Assembly (NCBI GenBank): GCA_900073065.1
Contig: FJOG01000002.1
Span: 2,537,325-2,575,903 of the forward strand
Origin: Phialocephala subalpina
Taxonomy: Eukaryota; Ascomycota; Leotiomycetes; Helotiales; Mollisiaceae
Direction of reading: 5' to 3'
Length of the DNA stretch: 38,579 nt
In this document: piece after piece, positions 10,078-19,200 of the stretch
Layout of the letters: every line of letters begins with the position of its first letter
Position numbering within the stretch: position 1 is the first letter of the stretch
Position numbers and translations under genes: made by a program
Notes under the pieces: generated by a model
Databases searched by the model: none
What the model was told of the DNA's origin: nothing
The model's input: the letters and a program-made list of their open reading frames with translations, nothing else

Positions 10078-10547
10078 ATGTTGGAGGCTCTTGAATGGGA
10101 CGAAGGACTCTATCACCAACCAGAAACTGGAGACTGGAAATGGTACCGCAGCTTCAAGATCTTCAGCTCCGGGAGTTCAGGTCAAGAAGAACGTTGAGAT
10201 TGGATATGCTATTCGCTGCAGCGGCAAGGAAGATACTCANNNNNNNNNNNNNNNNNNNNGAGGCTTTCAATCGAAAAGATGGGATGTGGATTAAAGGCCA
10301 CATGCATCTGAATTTGATGCTCTATCGAGCCATCTGGCGCATAGGTCTCAGCAACATCTTCACGCAAGATGAAGTGCACCCAGAGTCAAAAGGGAGCCAT
10401 CAGCAAAGATCAGGGAGTAAAAAACAGCCAGGACTTGAGACATTGATTGGACGTATAAGTAAAGGGGCACAATATGGGATGGCACTGAAGCCAACGATCA
10501 AGGGGGTGAAGGATGGCGAGGACTTGAGGCAGGCATGGGAAGAGTGA
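10078..10547 (+). CDS. Hypothetical protein interrupted by an assembly gap
   Basis: Before the gap, an ATG at 10078 starts a short frame (EWDEGLYHQPETGDWKWYR...) that ends at a stop near 10200. After the gap a frame runs to the stop at 10547 with coding-like composition (GMWIKGHMHLNLMLYRAIWR, then a basic Ser/Gln/Lys part and ISKGAQYGMALKP). The two may be exons or ends of one gene, but the unknown sequence prevents joining them. No family was recognised. Confidence 0.35.
10240..10259. other. Assembly gap (20 N)
   Basis: Twenty N bases, a size often used as a placeholder, so the real length is unknown. Confidence 0.99.
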
Positions 10548-10680
10548 ATAGAAGTCTCAAGATTAGTAGGCGGGTCACCTTGACTTGTTGGCATGACGAA
10601 TCTTCCATCACCCATGTGTGCTTGCGAAGGAAATGGCTGATCGTTGACCGCTGCAGCTTCCGCGGGGTGGAATCTTCTTG

Positions 10681-11530
10681 TCATTTGCGGAAAGATGTAA
10701 GCGTCGAGTCGTAGAACCGAGAACTGAAACCAAAAGTCATCATGCTTGAAGCCTTCGCAAGAAAGAGGTTTAGTAGCCTATATTCCAGCTCAGCCCTCAT
10801 GCCATCTTCGTTCTCATCATTTGGACCCCTCCAAGTCTTTGTGATCAGCCGCTGTATTTCCGTTGTATCGGCGATACATAGTTCGACGCATAATCTTTCA
10901 ATCAATGAGGTATCGGCCCTGTTAAGGATAGGATGGATCGTCGTGAGTTGATCTGGGCGAGTCCTGATAAGAATTCGTGTTGGAGGTTTAATCGAAAGCA
11001 GACCCATCGTATGGAAAGCGTTTTGCAAGGACTTTGCGACTCGATCGTCGTTGCAACACTAAAATTTCAATCAGTGATCATTGCTTACTCGCAAGCATAA
11101 GATAGTGCCCAAACCTAGCTTTGCCTTCTATATACACAATATAGGCGCTTTGAGGTTGTCGAGACGAGAGAGTCCCGGAGAGTCTGCAAAGAAGCGCAAT
11201 GGTTGTCGAGTGGAAGCTCCGACCGCAGAGGGGACAAGGCGATGAAGGATGCAGAATTTTCTTTGTGGTGGAACGAGTTGCACGGCCACACAAGTGCTAA
11301 AGGATCTTGTCGTAGTTTCGGTCTAGAGGAGGCCGCGATAATATGCAGATTGAATTTTCTTGAATTCGAGACTGGTGTAGCAGGATTCGTACTCGAAGTC
11401 GCATATGGGGTATCTCCGAGGTTAAGAATGATGCGACTTGTTCCGGTAAAATTGTGGAGGCCTGAGGCTTGAAATAATCGAATGGCAAGTGACGCGGTGT
11501 TGAAGCTTCAGGCACTTCGCGATTAACCAT
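10681..11530 (-). CDS. Three-exon CxxC protein of unknown function, 234 aa
   Basis: Reading the minus strand from the ATG at 11530, three exons (11530-11393, 11296-11089, 11039-10681) join in frame across introns of 96 nt (donor gtacga, acceptor tttag) and 49 nt (donor gtaagc, branch ctgat). The total is exactly 235 codons. The second exon carries HLCGRAT and CPLCGRSFHS, spaced like a zinc-binding site (C-x2-C plus His/Cys). The third exon is an amphipathic stretch with CVELCIADTTEIQRLI and an acidic loop. No signal peptide or membrane span. The frame-perfect joins and Cys pattern support a real gene. The zinc role is inference, and the second acceptor (11040) is the least certain part. Confidence 0.55.
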
Positions 11531-11679
11531 AGCAACCTTACCACTTGATCAAGTTCTTCTGCGATCGCAGTTTAACCCAATAATCCTTTTCAAAAAGCAT
11601 AATCTGCAATAGATCTTTCGGTAAGTAATTCGTGGATGTGGCACTAGTTGCAAGCTTATAGAATCACAGATTGATTACG

Positions 11680-12180
11680 ATGCCCCCTACCCAAGAAGAG
11701 ATGACAGAGTGGATGAGTGCCTGGTACGAGAATCCTCCGAGCCGGGACGAGTTGATGGAGGCATGGCATGAGTTTGGGCGTCCAGCGGGATGGACTGATC
11801 GCGGCAATTTCGAGTATATCGGACAATATCCGTTGGGGGCATTCGTGTTGGGAGGTTACTTGGAGTTCACGGGTGATGCTGGACGAGCGATAAGATGGGC
11901 GAGAGTGAAAGAGGCGATGGAGAGGGGACTCATTCTGCGTCGATATCATGAGGAGGAGGAGGAGGAGGAGGAGGAGGACGATGAGGAGGACGATGAGGAG
12001 GACGATGATGAGGGTGAGGATGGAGATGATAAAGATGACGGCAGGGGACGAGGAAGTGAACAAGGAAAGAGAGGAGGCCGGGGTGGATCTCGTGGAGGAC
12101 GGGGCGGATTATCTGCTGGACAAGCGAAGAGAGGACGAGGCAGACCCAAAGGAAGCACAAAGGGAAGCACAAAGGCTTAA
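11680..12180 (+). CDS. Acidic/RGG protein with an AT-hook, 166 aa
   Basis: The ATG at 11680 is the first in frame. Residues 1-90 look folded and Trp-rich (EMTEWMSAWYENPPSRDELM, WTDRGNFEYIGQYPLG). Residues about 91-120 are nearly all Glu and Asp. Next is a Gly/Arg segment (RGRG, RGGRGG, SRGGRGG) of the RGG type that binds RNA or DNA. The end is KRGRGRPKGS, a textbook AT-hook core (GRP flanked by basic residues), followed by a short STKGSTK repeat. The combination suggests a chromatin or RNP protein. It sits directly upstream of a retrotransposon relic, but nothing ties it to that element. Confidence 0.65.
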   Translation: MPPTQEEMTEWMSAWYENPPSRDELMEAWHEFGRPAGWTDRGNFEYIGQYPLGAFVLGGYLEFTGDAGRAIRWARVKEAMERGLILRRYHEEEEEEEEEDDEEDDEEDDDEGEDGDDKDDGRGRGSEQGKRGGRGGSRGGRGGLSAGQAKRGRGRPKGSTKGSTKA

Positions 12181-12300
12181 TATGCTTTGGGTTAGGAGTG
12201 ATAAGCTATACGAGTACCGAGCTCAAGATGGACTTACGGGCCCGGATGCGTGGGTTTTACAATAGGTGATGGATAGAACGAAGACGTCTTTGTCTATCAA

Positions 12301-12570
12301 GTGGCATGCGAGTATCTGGTAGAGGAAGTGAGCGATGAGCGGGCGACGATATGGTGGTTTTTTCAAAAAAACAAGGAAAAACACCTTCATTACCTGCGCC
12401 AGATATTCGAGCTGTTCGTGGAGATGCGCCTGCACTTGTCTTCAGTGAAGTCATTCCTGGGTTACCCTTCAGTCCACCTCCTCGGTCACCGGGTGGACGG
12501 GTTTGGAATGTCAACAACCGAAGAGCGAGTCGCGGCGATTAACTCCAATTCCCCGACACTCGGGATTTGA
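12301..12570 (+). mobile_element. Ty3/gypsy reverse-transcriptase relic
   Basis: The frame from about 12358 reads HLHYLRQIFELFVEMRLHL...FLGYPSVHLLGHRVDGFG and STTEERVAAI, the region just after the catalytic YxDD box in fungal gypsy polymerases. Shifting one frame upstream recovers DDMVVFSK, the catalytic box itself, with the first residues changed (AG instead of Y plus one). The frames break at a T6-C-A7 homopolymer. No complete pol, integrase or LTR pair is visible nearby, so this is a short decayed fragment. Confidence 0.7.
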
Positions 12571-12588
12571 GGGCAACAAACAATACCA

Positions 12589-12668
12589 CATCAACCTTCT
12601 CCAACATCAACCTCCTCCAACATCAACCTCCTCCAACATCAACCTCCTCCAACATTAACCTCCTCCAA
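12589..12668. repeat. 16-bp tandem repeat, five copies
   Basis: Unit catcaacctcctccaa repeats five times with single changes in the first and last copies. It lies immediately after the reverse-transcriptase relic. Confidence 0.95.
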
Positions 12669-12674
12669 CGTACT

Positions 12675-12850
12675 AGAATAGCTGCTTATTCGAGGGATGC
12701 AAAAGTGTGACTGCAAAATCGGCTGCTTGATAGAGGCGTGTCAGCAGAATTGGCAGCTTATTAACGAGGTGTGGCATCAAAACTGGCTCCTTGTTGGAAG
12801 TGGTGTGACAGCAGAAGTGGCTACTTATTCAAAGAATGCAAAGTGTGGTA
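12675..12850. repeat. Degenerate 32-39 bp repeats
   Basis: Five imperfect units share a core like aantggct-nctt followed about 15 bp later by gtgtg and often cagcag. One unit includes tgcaaaatcggct, a 13-mer also present in the TIR-like termini at 14586 and 20994. A related core (aaaactggctta) occurs at 1150-1165. They may be subterminal repeats of a dead element. Confidence 0.45.
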
Positions 12851-12989
12851 TGTAGCGCTTTTGATTTACGAATAGGGAATGTGCGTGTGCTAAATTTGGA
12901 AGATCAAAGGAGCCATAATTAAGGCTTGGATTTTGGAAATAAAATAATAGGCGCCGAACATCTCCCGACCATCAATAAAAATTTAGGAT

Positions 12990-13550
12990 ATGGCAGACCA
13001 AGTAGCTTTTGATTCTTACACCGACTGTCACGACGATCAAAAAGAGACAGCTAGCAGTACAGATTTGAAGGTTTTGAACGCCTTCCGCGATTTCCCTTTG
13101 CTTGGACCGCTGTCTCCCTTCGGTGTCCCCAAAGCTTACTACGATATCTCCGACTCCGTCTCTACCAATCTTGATCCAAAAACCCGAATTCTGCTCCATT
13201 TAGTCTCTCTGGTAGTACTCTCATCCGCTTCCAGAAAGCTGCCCAAGACACAAAAATCAATGGAGGTAGAGAGGTATATAGAAGCAGCAGTGGTTGAGAG
13301 ATGCGGGTTGGAGGAAATTGAGGAGGCACTGTTACATGCTGAGTATTGTCCCCCAATCATTACGGAGTGAGTAGTCCTAAAATTTCCCAGATTGTACTGC
13401 TACGACATGAGGGAGACATGGCAAACTATGCGTGAAGTGTTTGATCGAAAATCAGGAATTGATAAAGAAAGGATTCGAAGGGTTGGAGGCTTCCGAGGAC
13501 CCAGTGAATCGGAGTACCGAATTTTCCGAACAGCAAGGATTGAAGTTTGA
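12990..13550 (+). CDS. CMD/AhpD-like protein with a possible 24-nt intron, 178 aa
   Basis: The ATG at 12990 opens a frame that reads LDPKTRILLHLVSL, then YIEAAVVERCGLEEIEEALLHA, the two halves of the carboxymuconolactone-decarboxylase/AhpD fold. The frame hits TGA at 13368. If gtgagtagtcctaaaatttc-ccag (13367-13390) is removed as an intron, the frame continues for 53 more codons to 13550 in good coding style (ELYCYDMRETWQTMREVF). Family members act in ring-cleavage pathways or as peroxidase partners using a CxxC that is not evident here. The family call is moderate. The 24-nt intron is far below the usual fungal size, so a disabling indel or a shorter protein are alternatives. Confidence 0.45.
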
Positions 13551-14091
13551 CTATCTAACTTCAGCAACTTCTGGGGAGCATTGTCCTTCCTCTAGTGTTC
13601 TCCCAGAGACTGAGCACCGAGAACCTCATCTAGAGAGCTGATTGTAGTACAAACGAGAGAGTTGTTATTCTACAAGCATATGTTGCGTAATCATCTTGGG
13701 AATGCGTCTAAACCTGAACACAGCTTGGGATTGCCGCCAGAGCATCTCACCGTGCCCTCAAGGATGAGCCCGTCCTCTTGGAACGGCCAAGGAAGGATAA
13801 GTTAGATGGGGTGATGGATATAATAATCTTTTGGTTTGTTTTTCCTTCTCCTATACAATCATTGAGGCATGGAATATTGTACCTTAGCGAACTAATAACG
13901 ATAAGTCGGCACCTGGGAATATACGTTCCACGCGAAAATTATTTTGGGAAAGGAAATAGGTAAATTAGAATTATACAAGGTGAATTATAGGATTAAAGCA
14001 TTACGAATAAAATAACAGTATTTTGTGTTGAGATATTTGCAAGTATTCAGTTGTATTACGGGACTTTCGCCTCGCAGGGACGTCGGGTATT
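13551..14091. other. Intergenic, nothing recognised
   Basis: About 540 bp of AT-rich sequence between convergent genes. Short ORFs are present but none has coding character. Confidence 0.5.
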
Positions 14092-14457
14092 CTAGGTTGA
14101 GCAACTGCCACCGCCTTGGTCAACACCAATAATTGGGCAACCGTCAGCGCAATCTTTAGCATTATTGATGTACCCCGGTTGCGCCATCCCTCCTCCAAAG
14201 AACTGAATATCGAGAGTTCCTTTGCAAAATGGAAGCGGCCCAATATTGCCCCCACTTCCCTGATTTACCAAGGCATCGATTTGCTCACAAGTATCACCAT
14301 ATAATGCTATGCTACCAGAACAACCACAGGCGTTATTGTCCACTTTAATCCAGCACTCATGTTGAGGAAACACACCGTCATAAAGTGTATAAGTCTGAGC
14401 CGATGCAAGTGGGGTAAGAAGTGGAGTACAAATTAAGAGAAATCGGGTGGAAAACAT
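14092..14457 (-). CDS. Small secreted cysteine-rich protein (8 Cys), 121 aa
   Basis: The ATG at 14457 starts a clear signal peptide (MFSTRFLLICTPLLTPLASA, cleavage after ASA-Q). The mature 100 or so residues contain eight cysteines (ECW, ACGC, TCE, FCK, DCADGC, SC), enough for four disulfides, plus a Gly-rich end. Size, secretion and Cys content match the operational definition of a fungal effector or antimicrobial candidate. No named fold was recognised. A CAGT-type TIR ends 129 bp upstream of the start codon, in the promoter. It is a single exon. Confidence 0.7.
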   Translation of the reverse strand: MFSTRFLLICTPLLTPLASAQTYTLYDGVFPQHECWIKVDNNACGCSGSIALYGDTCEQIDALVNQGSGGNIGPLPFCKGTLDIQFFGGGMAQPGYINNAKDCADGCPIIGVDQGGGSCST

Positions 14458-14585
14458 CTTGGATACTTTTGTATTGGTTGAGGAGATCGTGGTTAAAGGA
14501 CTGCTATATTAAAATCGAGGAGCGAGGACTAGATATATTAAATTCATTATCGTATTTCCATCTTTCTTCAGTTTTGCCATGGTTA

Positions 14586-14664
14586 CAGTCACTTGCAAAA
14601 TCGGCTTCGTCCCCTTTCGCCTAAAAAAAATTTCTGAGCACAGACCACCTCATCCATTTTCGGC
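14586..14664 (+). mobile_element. Left terminal repeat, Tc1/mariner-like (CAGT...TGCAAAA)
   Basis: The terminus begins CAGTCACTTGCAAAATCGGC and is preceded by TA (14584-14585). Over about 78 bp it matches the reverse complement of 20918-20994 with roughly 85 percent identity by eye and one 2-nt indel. The homology stops at the TA. CAGT ends next to TA targets are characteristic of Tc1/mariner elements; Fusarium impala and mimp elements share the CAGTnnnnTGCAA pattern. Confidence 0.65.
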
Positions 14665-14706
14665 GCTAGCGCGTAGCTCCTTTGTTATCCCGTGTACTCC
14701 GAAGTA

Positions 14707-14861
14707 CGAAAGGGGGTTGCAGCAAATAACGGTCCAGCCTTATAAGGCGGTGAGTACTTTAACCGACCAAAATTCCAGTTGATGACTTTCGCCCCATAAA
14801 TTCCCTCTTCCAGCGGCGGCAGAAACATGGGTGGACCGTTATTTGTTGCAACCCCCTTTCG
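14707..14861. mobile_element. 155-bp MITE candidate with 30-bp TIRs
   Basis: Arms at 14707-14736 and 14832-14861 are inverted copies with a single mismatch (outer end CGAAAGGGGGTTGC). Both ends are flanked by TA, inside a shared GTAC. The 95-bp centre has no ORF. This is the structure of a short non-autonomous DNA transposon. It sits about 40 bp inside the left terminus at 14586, so it may be nested. Confidence 0.6.
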
Positions 14862-16200
14862 TACCTGGGAAACCTCCATTAAAGGTTGCTGTATGACACC
14901 CAGCCACTGCGTCCTGTGCACTTAAAATCTGGGGAGCTGACCGCGCGGGCAACACTTCTCTGACCTCTCGCATCTCGTATTGCTCGTTCTATTAATGCTG
15001 CCTATGTGATCTATCTACCAAATTGTTCATGAACATCAGGGGTTCGCAGAGTTTAGAACTCCAAAGTGTCTCCTTCATGACTGACTCGATCAGGCACCTC
15101 TCGGACAGAATATTCGTCGGAAATTCTGCTCTAAATAGCCTCTTCATCACATACCCAGAGTACCGGCCAACCTCATCAAGAGTAGGTTGAAGGATCCAAC
15201 AAGGCGTCATCCCCAGACTCTCACCTTCTCTTCTCAACTAGTTCATGATAAACGGACCGTACAACAATCTAATCGCGAATAAAAGTTCTGAAACACTTAT
15301 CGTGATCTCAGCTCAGGCCGAAGGAGTTCCTGTATTCGGAATCCCTCATTTCCCTCCATTTAACAGCGATGCCTTTCAAAGAACCATTGTTATGTGTAAT
15401 CCATGTTGGCCCCGCCAAGGCCTGCAATCGATCGTTTCGACCCCCGGCAATTCATGTGGTAGAATGCACTCGATATGATCGAGTTAGTATCTATTCTCAA
15501 TACTGCAGAACGAGGTTAGTATTGCTCTTGTAGAGGACTTGCGATTCCGAGGTGTTAAGAAGAAGGCTTGAGGAATAGATGCTAAGGGGCTCTTACCAGA
15601 GTCGGAGTCCGTCCTGGCTATCTGTCTTCGAGGCATACGACTCGCTGACCCATGGCCTCGTTCATACGATTACAGCGACTGATGCGTCTTCCCATCCGAG
15701 GGGTTTCGTTGCGTGAGGATCGGTATTAGGACGTTGAAGACTCGATGGCTCGAAGTGCGTGGGACGGAGATTGCTCAGACCTATGCAGCTTCTTGTCGAG
15801 GCTGAAATCAAGCAGAGCAAGGCGACAATGACACTCAGATACGTGTATAATACAAAGTACTATTCCGTGCATTGACGTTGGACCCATATTTTTGTGGCGG
15901 ATGTCGCGATGAAATCAGTCTTTGGCGTTCGGTTGGCACGAATTATCAGGGCGGCTAATATTCGGCTAAACATTGGTTCTGGCTACGTGGCGTCAACGAC
16001 GAACCGACAGTTGACTCTCGCTTCTTCGCAAACGCTCTGGGCACTCAACAGCACTGTGCGCATCCTCAATCTCATCCGGCAGCATCGTCCGGTTATGTAA
16101 GTTCAAGAGCCGACTTTCGCCGTGTTGTCAAATGCTCACGAGTTGTTCTAGCACATTGACAGCCTAATATACGCCCACCAAAAATTGTCGTCAATTGCCC
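14862..16200. other. Intergenic with no confident gene
   Basis: About 1.3 kb upstream of the NLR gene. A minus frame at 14992-15237 contains SVMKETLW, faintly like a cytochrome P450 K-helix but without the essential Arg. A plus frame at 15245-15478 has no recognisable motif. The last few hundred bases are the probable NLR promoter. Confidence 0.45.
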
Positions 16201-19200
16201 ATGTCCGGCGCCGAGGCTGGGTTTGTCGTTGGCCTCATTGCAGGCGTAATCTCAATCATCGAGGCAACTAAAACGGTATATGATGCCGCCAAAGACGCGA
16301 AAGGTCAGCCAGAGGCATTTCGCCAGGTAGCTGCACGACTGCCACTAGTCAACGAAATCCTCCACAGCGCCAAAAAGAGAACAAAGACGCTCGACGAGTC
16401 CGCACAAGAGGCATTAGAACCCATTCTGGAGTCATGCAAAGCAAAGGCTGAGAACCTCAAGAAACTCTTCCAGAAGGTTGTTCGGAAGGATGACGACAAG
16501 TGGTACGACCGATACAAGAAAGCCCTAGGTACATTAGGGAAAGAGGGCAAAGTGGAGTGTTTGATGGAAGGGATATTGAAGGACATCCAAGTGCTTGCAT
16601 GCGAAAGGCTGATGGGAACTGCTACCGATACCCAAGTGAAGGAGATCGAAGAGGCAATCAAGCAGATGAACGAAATGCCTTCTTCTCTCCCGGACGAGGC
16701 TGGGGGTATCAACCAAACACACACCGGTAGTGGTGACAACATTGGGCACAGTGGCCCAGGGACTATGACCATCAACAAAGCAGCAAGGGATTTTCATCAG
16801 ACCTTTGGCAGTACGAAATAGCATCATACGAGACCATGTTTAGATTTGACGTGTGAAAACTAGGCAACTCAAGCAATCCAATTTTCTACAATTACATTGC
16901 TACTTGTATGTTCAACCATAGTTCTTAAATCAGAACAGAGCTTGACAAGTACCGTGCCTGACTGATTCTTTTCTTGGGCAGATAATCAAAGTCAGCAGCA
17001 TCTTTCCGACCCCCTGAACCAGAACTGTCTGCAGGACCTGCGGACGACTGATCCCCGCGAGGACAAGAGGCGCATCGAGCAGACGAAGGGTGGCCTGCTA
17101 GCAGACTCGTACCGCTGGATTCTCGACCACGTCGACTTCCTGCGATGGCGTCACGACGAACAGACCCGATTACTCTGGATCAAAGGTGATCCCGGCAAGG
17201 GCAAGACGATGCTGCTTTGCGGCATCACCGACGAGCTGAAGAAATCTATTGGCAAGACTGACCTTCTCGCCTTCTTTTTCTGCCAGGCCACAGATTCGCG
17301 CATCAACAGTGCCACGGCCGTGCTACGCGGCCTCATTTACCTCCTTGCCGACCAGCAACCGTCTCTCCTCACACACATCCGGGAGAAGTACGACCATGCG
17401 GGAAAACAGCTCTTCGATGGCGTGAATGCCTGGGTGGCATTGTCTGAGATCCTCGCCAATATCCTGGAGGATCCGAGATTACAGAACACTTACCTAGTTA
17501 TCGACGCGCTTGACGAATGCGTGACAGACTTGCCTCTGCTTCTAGATTTTATTATCAGGAAATCATCCGTATCTTCGCGCGTCAAGTTGATCGTCTCTGG
17601 TCGCAACAGGCCGAGCATTGAGGAGCATCTTAATACCGCGACACAGAAGGTTAGGCTGTGTCTCGAGCTAAACGAAGAGTCTGTCTCCGCTGCTGTTGGT
17701 AAATATATTCGTTTCAAGGTGAATGAATTAGCGCAGCTCAAGAAATACAAAGACGAAACACGGGACGCCATTCAACGCCACTTATCCTCCAACGCACACG
17801 ATACGTTCCTCTGGGTCGCCTTGGTCTGTCAAGATCTCAAGAAGGTTCCAAGATGGAAGGTTCTCGGCGAGTTGAAGGCATTCCCGCCCGGCCTCGATTC
17901 GCTTTACCAGCAAATGATGGATCAAATTCACCATTCGGACGACGCAGAGCTCTGTAGGCAGATCCTCGCCGTTATGTCTACTGTGTTCCGACCTATTACC
18001 TTGGCGGAACTTACCTCTTTTGTCCAGGCGCTCGAGGATCTGTTCGATGACTACGAATCTTTGGCAGAGATTATCGGGTATTGTGGCTCTTTTCTGACCC
18101 TTCGAGGCCATACTCTCTACTTCGTTCATCAATCAGCAAAGGACTATTTGCTTGGAAATGCGTGTGACAAGGTGTTTCCTTCTGGTATGACAGAGGTGAA
18201 CTATAAGATCTTCTTGAGATCGCTTGAGATTATGTCTAGGACGCTTCGACGCGATATATACGGATTGCACGCCCCTGGATTCCCAATCGACGAAGTCAAA
18301 CAGCCTGACCCAGATCCACTAGCACCAGCATGCTACTCCTGTCTCTATTGGGTTGACCATCTACTCGACTGTGATCCTAGAGGGAACACTATTAATGATC
18401 TCAAGGACGGCGGCTCAGTCGATAAGTTTTTGTGCCAGAGCTATCTTTATTGGCTTGAGGCGCTTAGCCTAATGAGAAGCCTATCAAGTGGCGTAGTTAT
18501 GATTAGAAAGCTCGAGAATCTGCTTCAAGTAAGTTTCTCTATGCTATTTTACGATATTATTAGAAAATCCCAATTAATCTACTAAGGCCGATGAAAGTCC
18601 CGATCTATATGCATTTATATATGACGCAAAGAGGTTCGCCCTATATAACCGATCAGTGATTGAACAGACGCCCCTTCAATCATATTGCTCAGCTCTTGTC
18701 TTTGCCCCAGAGAAGAGTATTATTCGAGAAACATTTGAGAAATGTATCCCCCCTTGGATCCTAAGAAAGCCCAAAATGCAAGCACATTGGAACGCAGCGC
18801 TACAGACGCTCGAGGCCCACTCTGACTCCGTCCGGTCAGTGGCCTTCTCACCTGACGGCAGGCAGATCGTATCTGGATCAGACGATGGGACGGTGCAGCT
18901 CTGGGACGCTGCCACAGGAGCACTGCTACAGACGCTCGAGGGCCACTCGTTCTCCGCCAGTTCAGTGGCCTTCTCACCTGACGGTAAGCAGGTCGTATCT
19001 GGATCAGACGATCGGACGGTGCGGCTCTGGGACGCTGCTACGGGAACACCGCAACACATATTTCAAGGCCATTCCAGCTCTGTTAATTCCATAGCTTTCT
19101 CACCCGACGGCAAACAAATCGTCTCTGGATCACAGGATCACACGGTGCGGCTCTGGGACTCTGCCACAGGAGTATTACAGCAGATATATAAAGGCCATTC

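Noticed and set aside
10038..10596. 16-bp inverted repeat (10038-10053 and 10581-10596) around the gap-interrupted ORF
   Set aside because: The arms do not extend and have no target-site duplication. One 16-bp match in a window of this size can occur by chance.
14992..15237. Minus-strand ORF with SVMKETLW, faintly like a cytochrome P450 K-helix
   Set aside because: The ExxR arginine is replaced by Trp, and no heme-binding Cys region or other P450 motif is nearby. The resemblance is too short.
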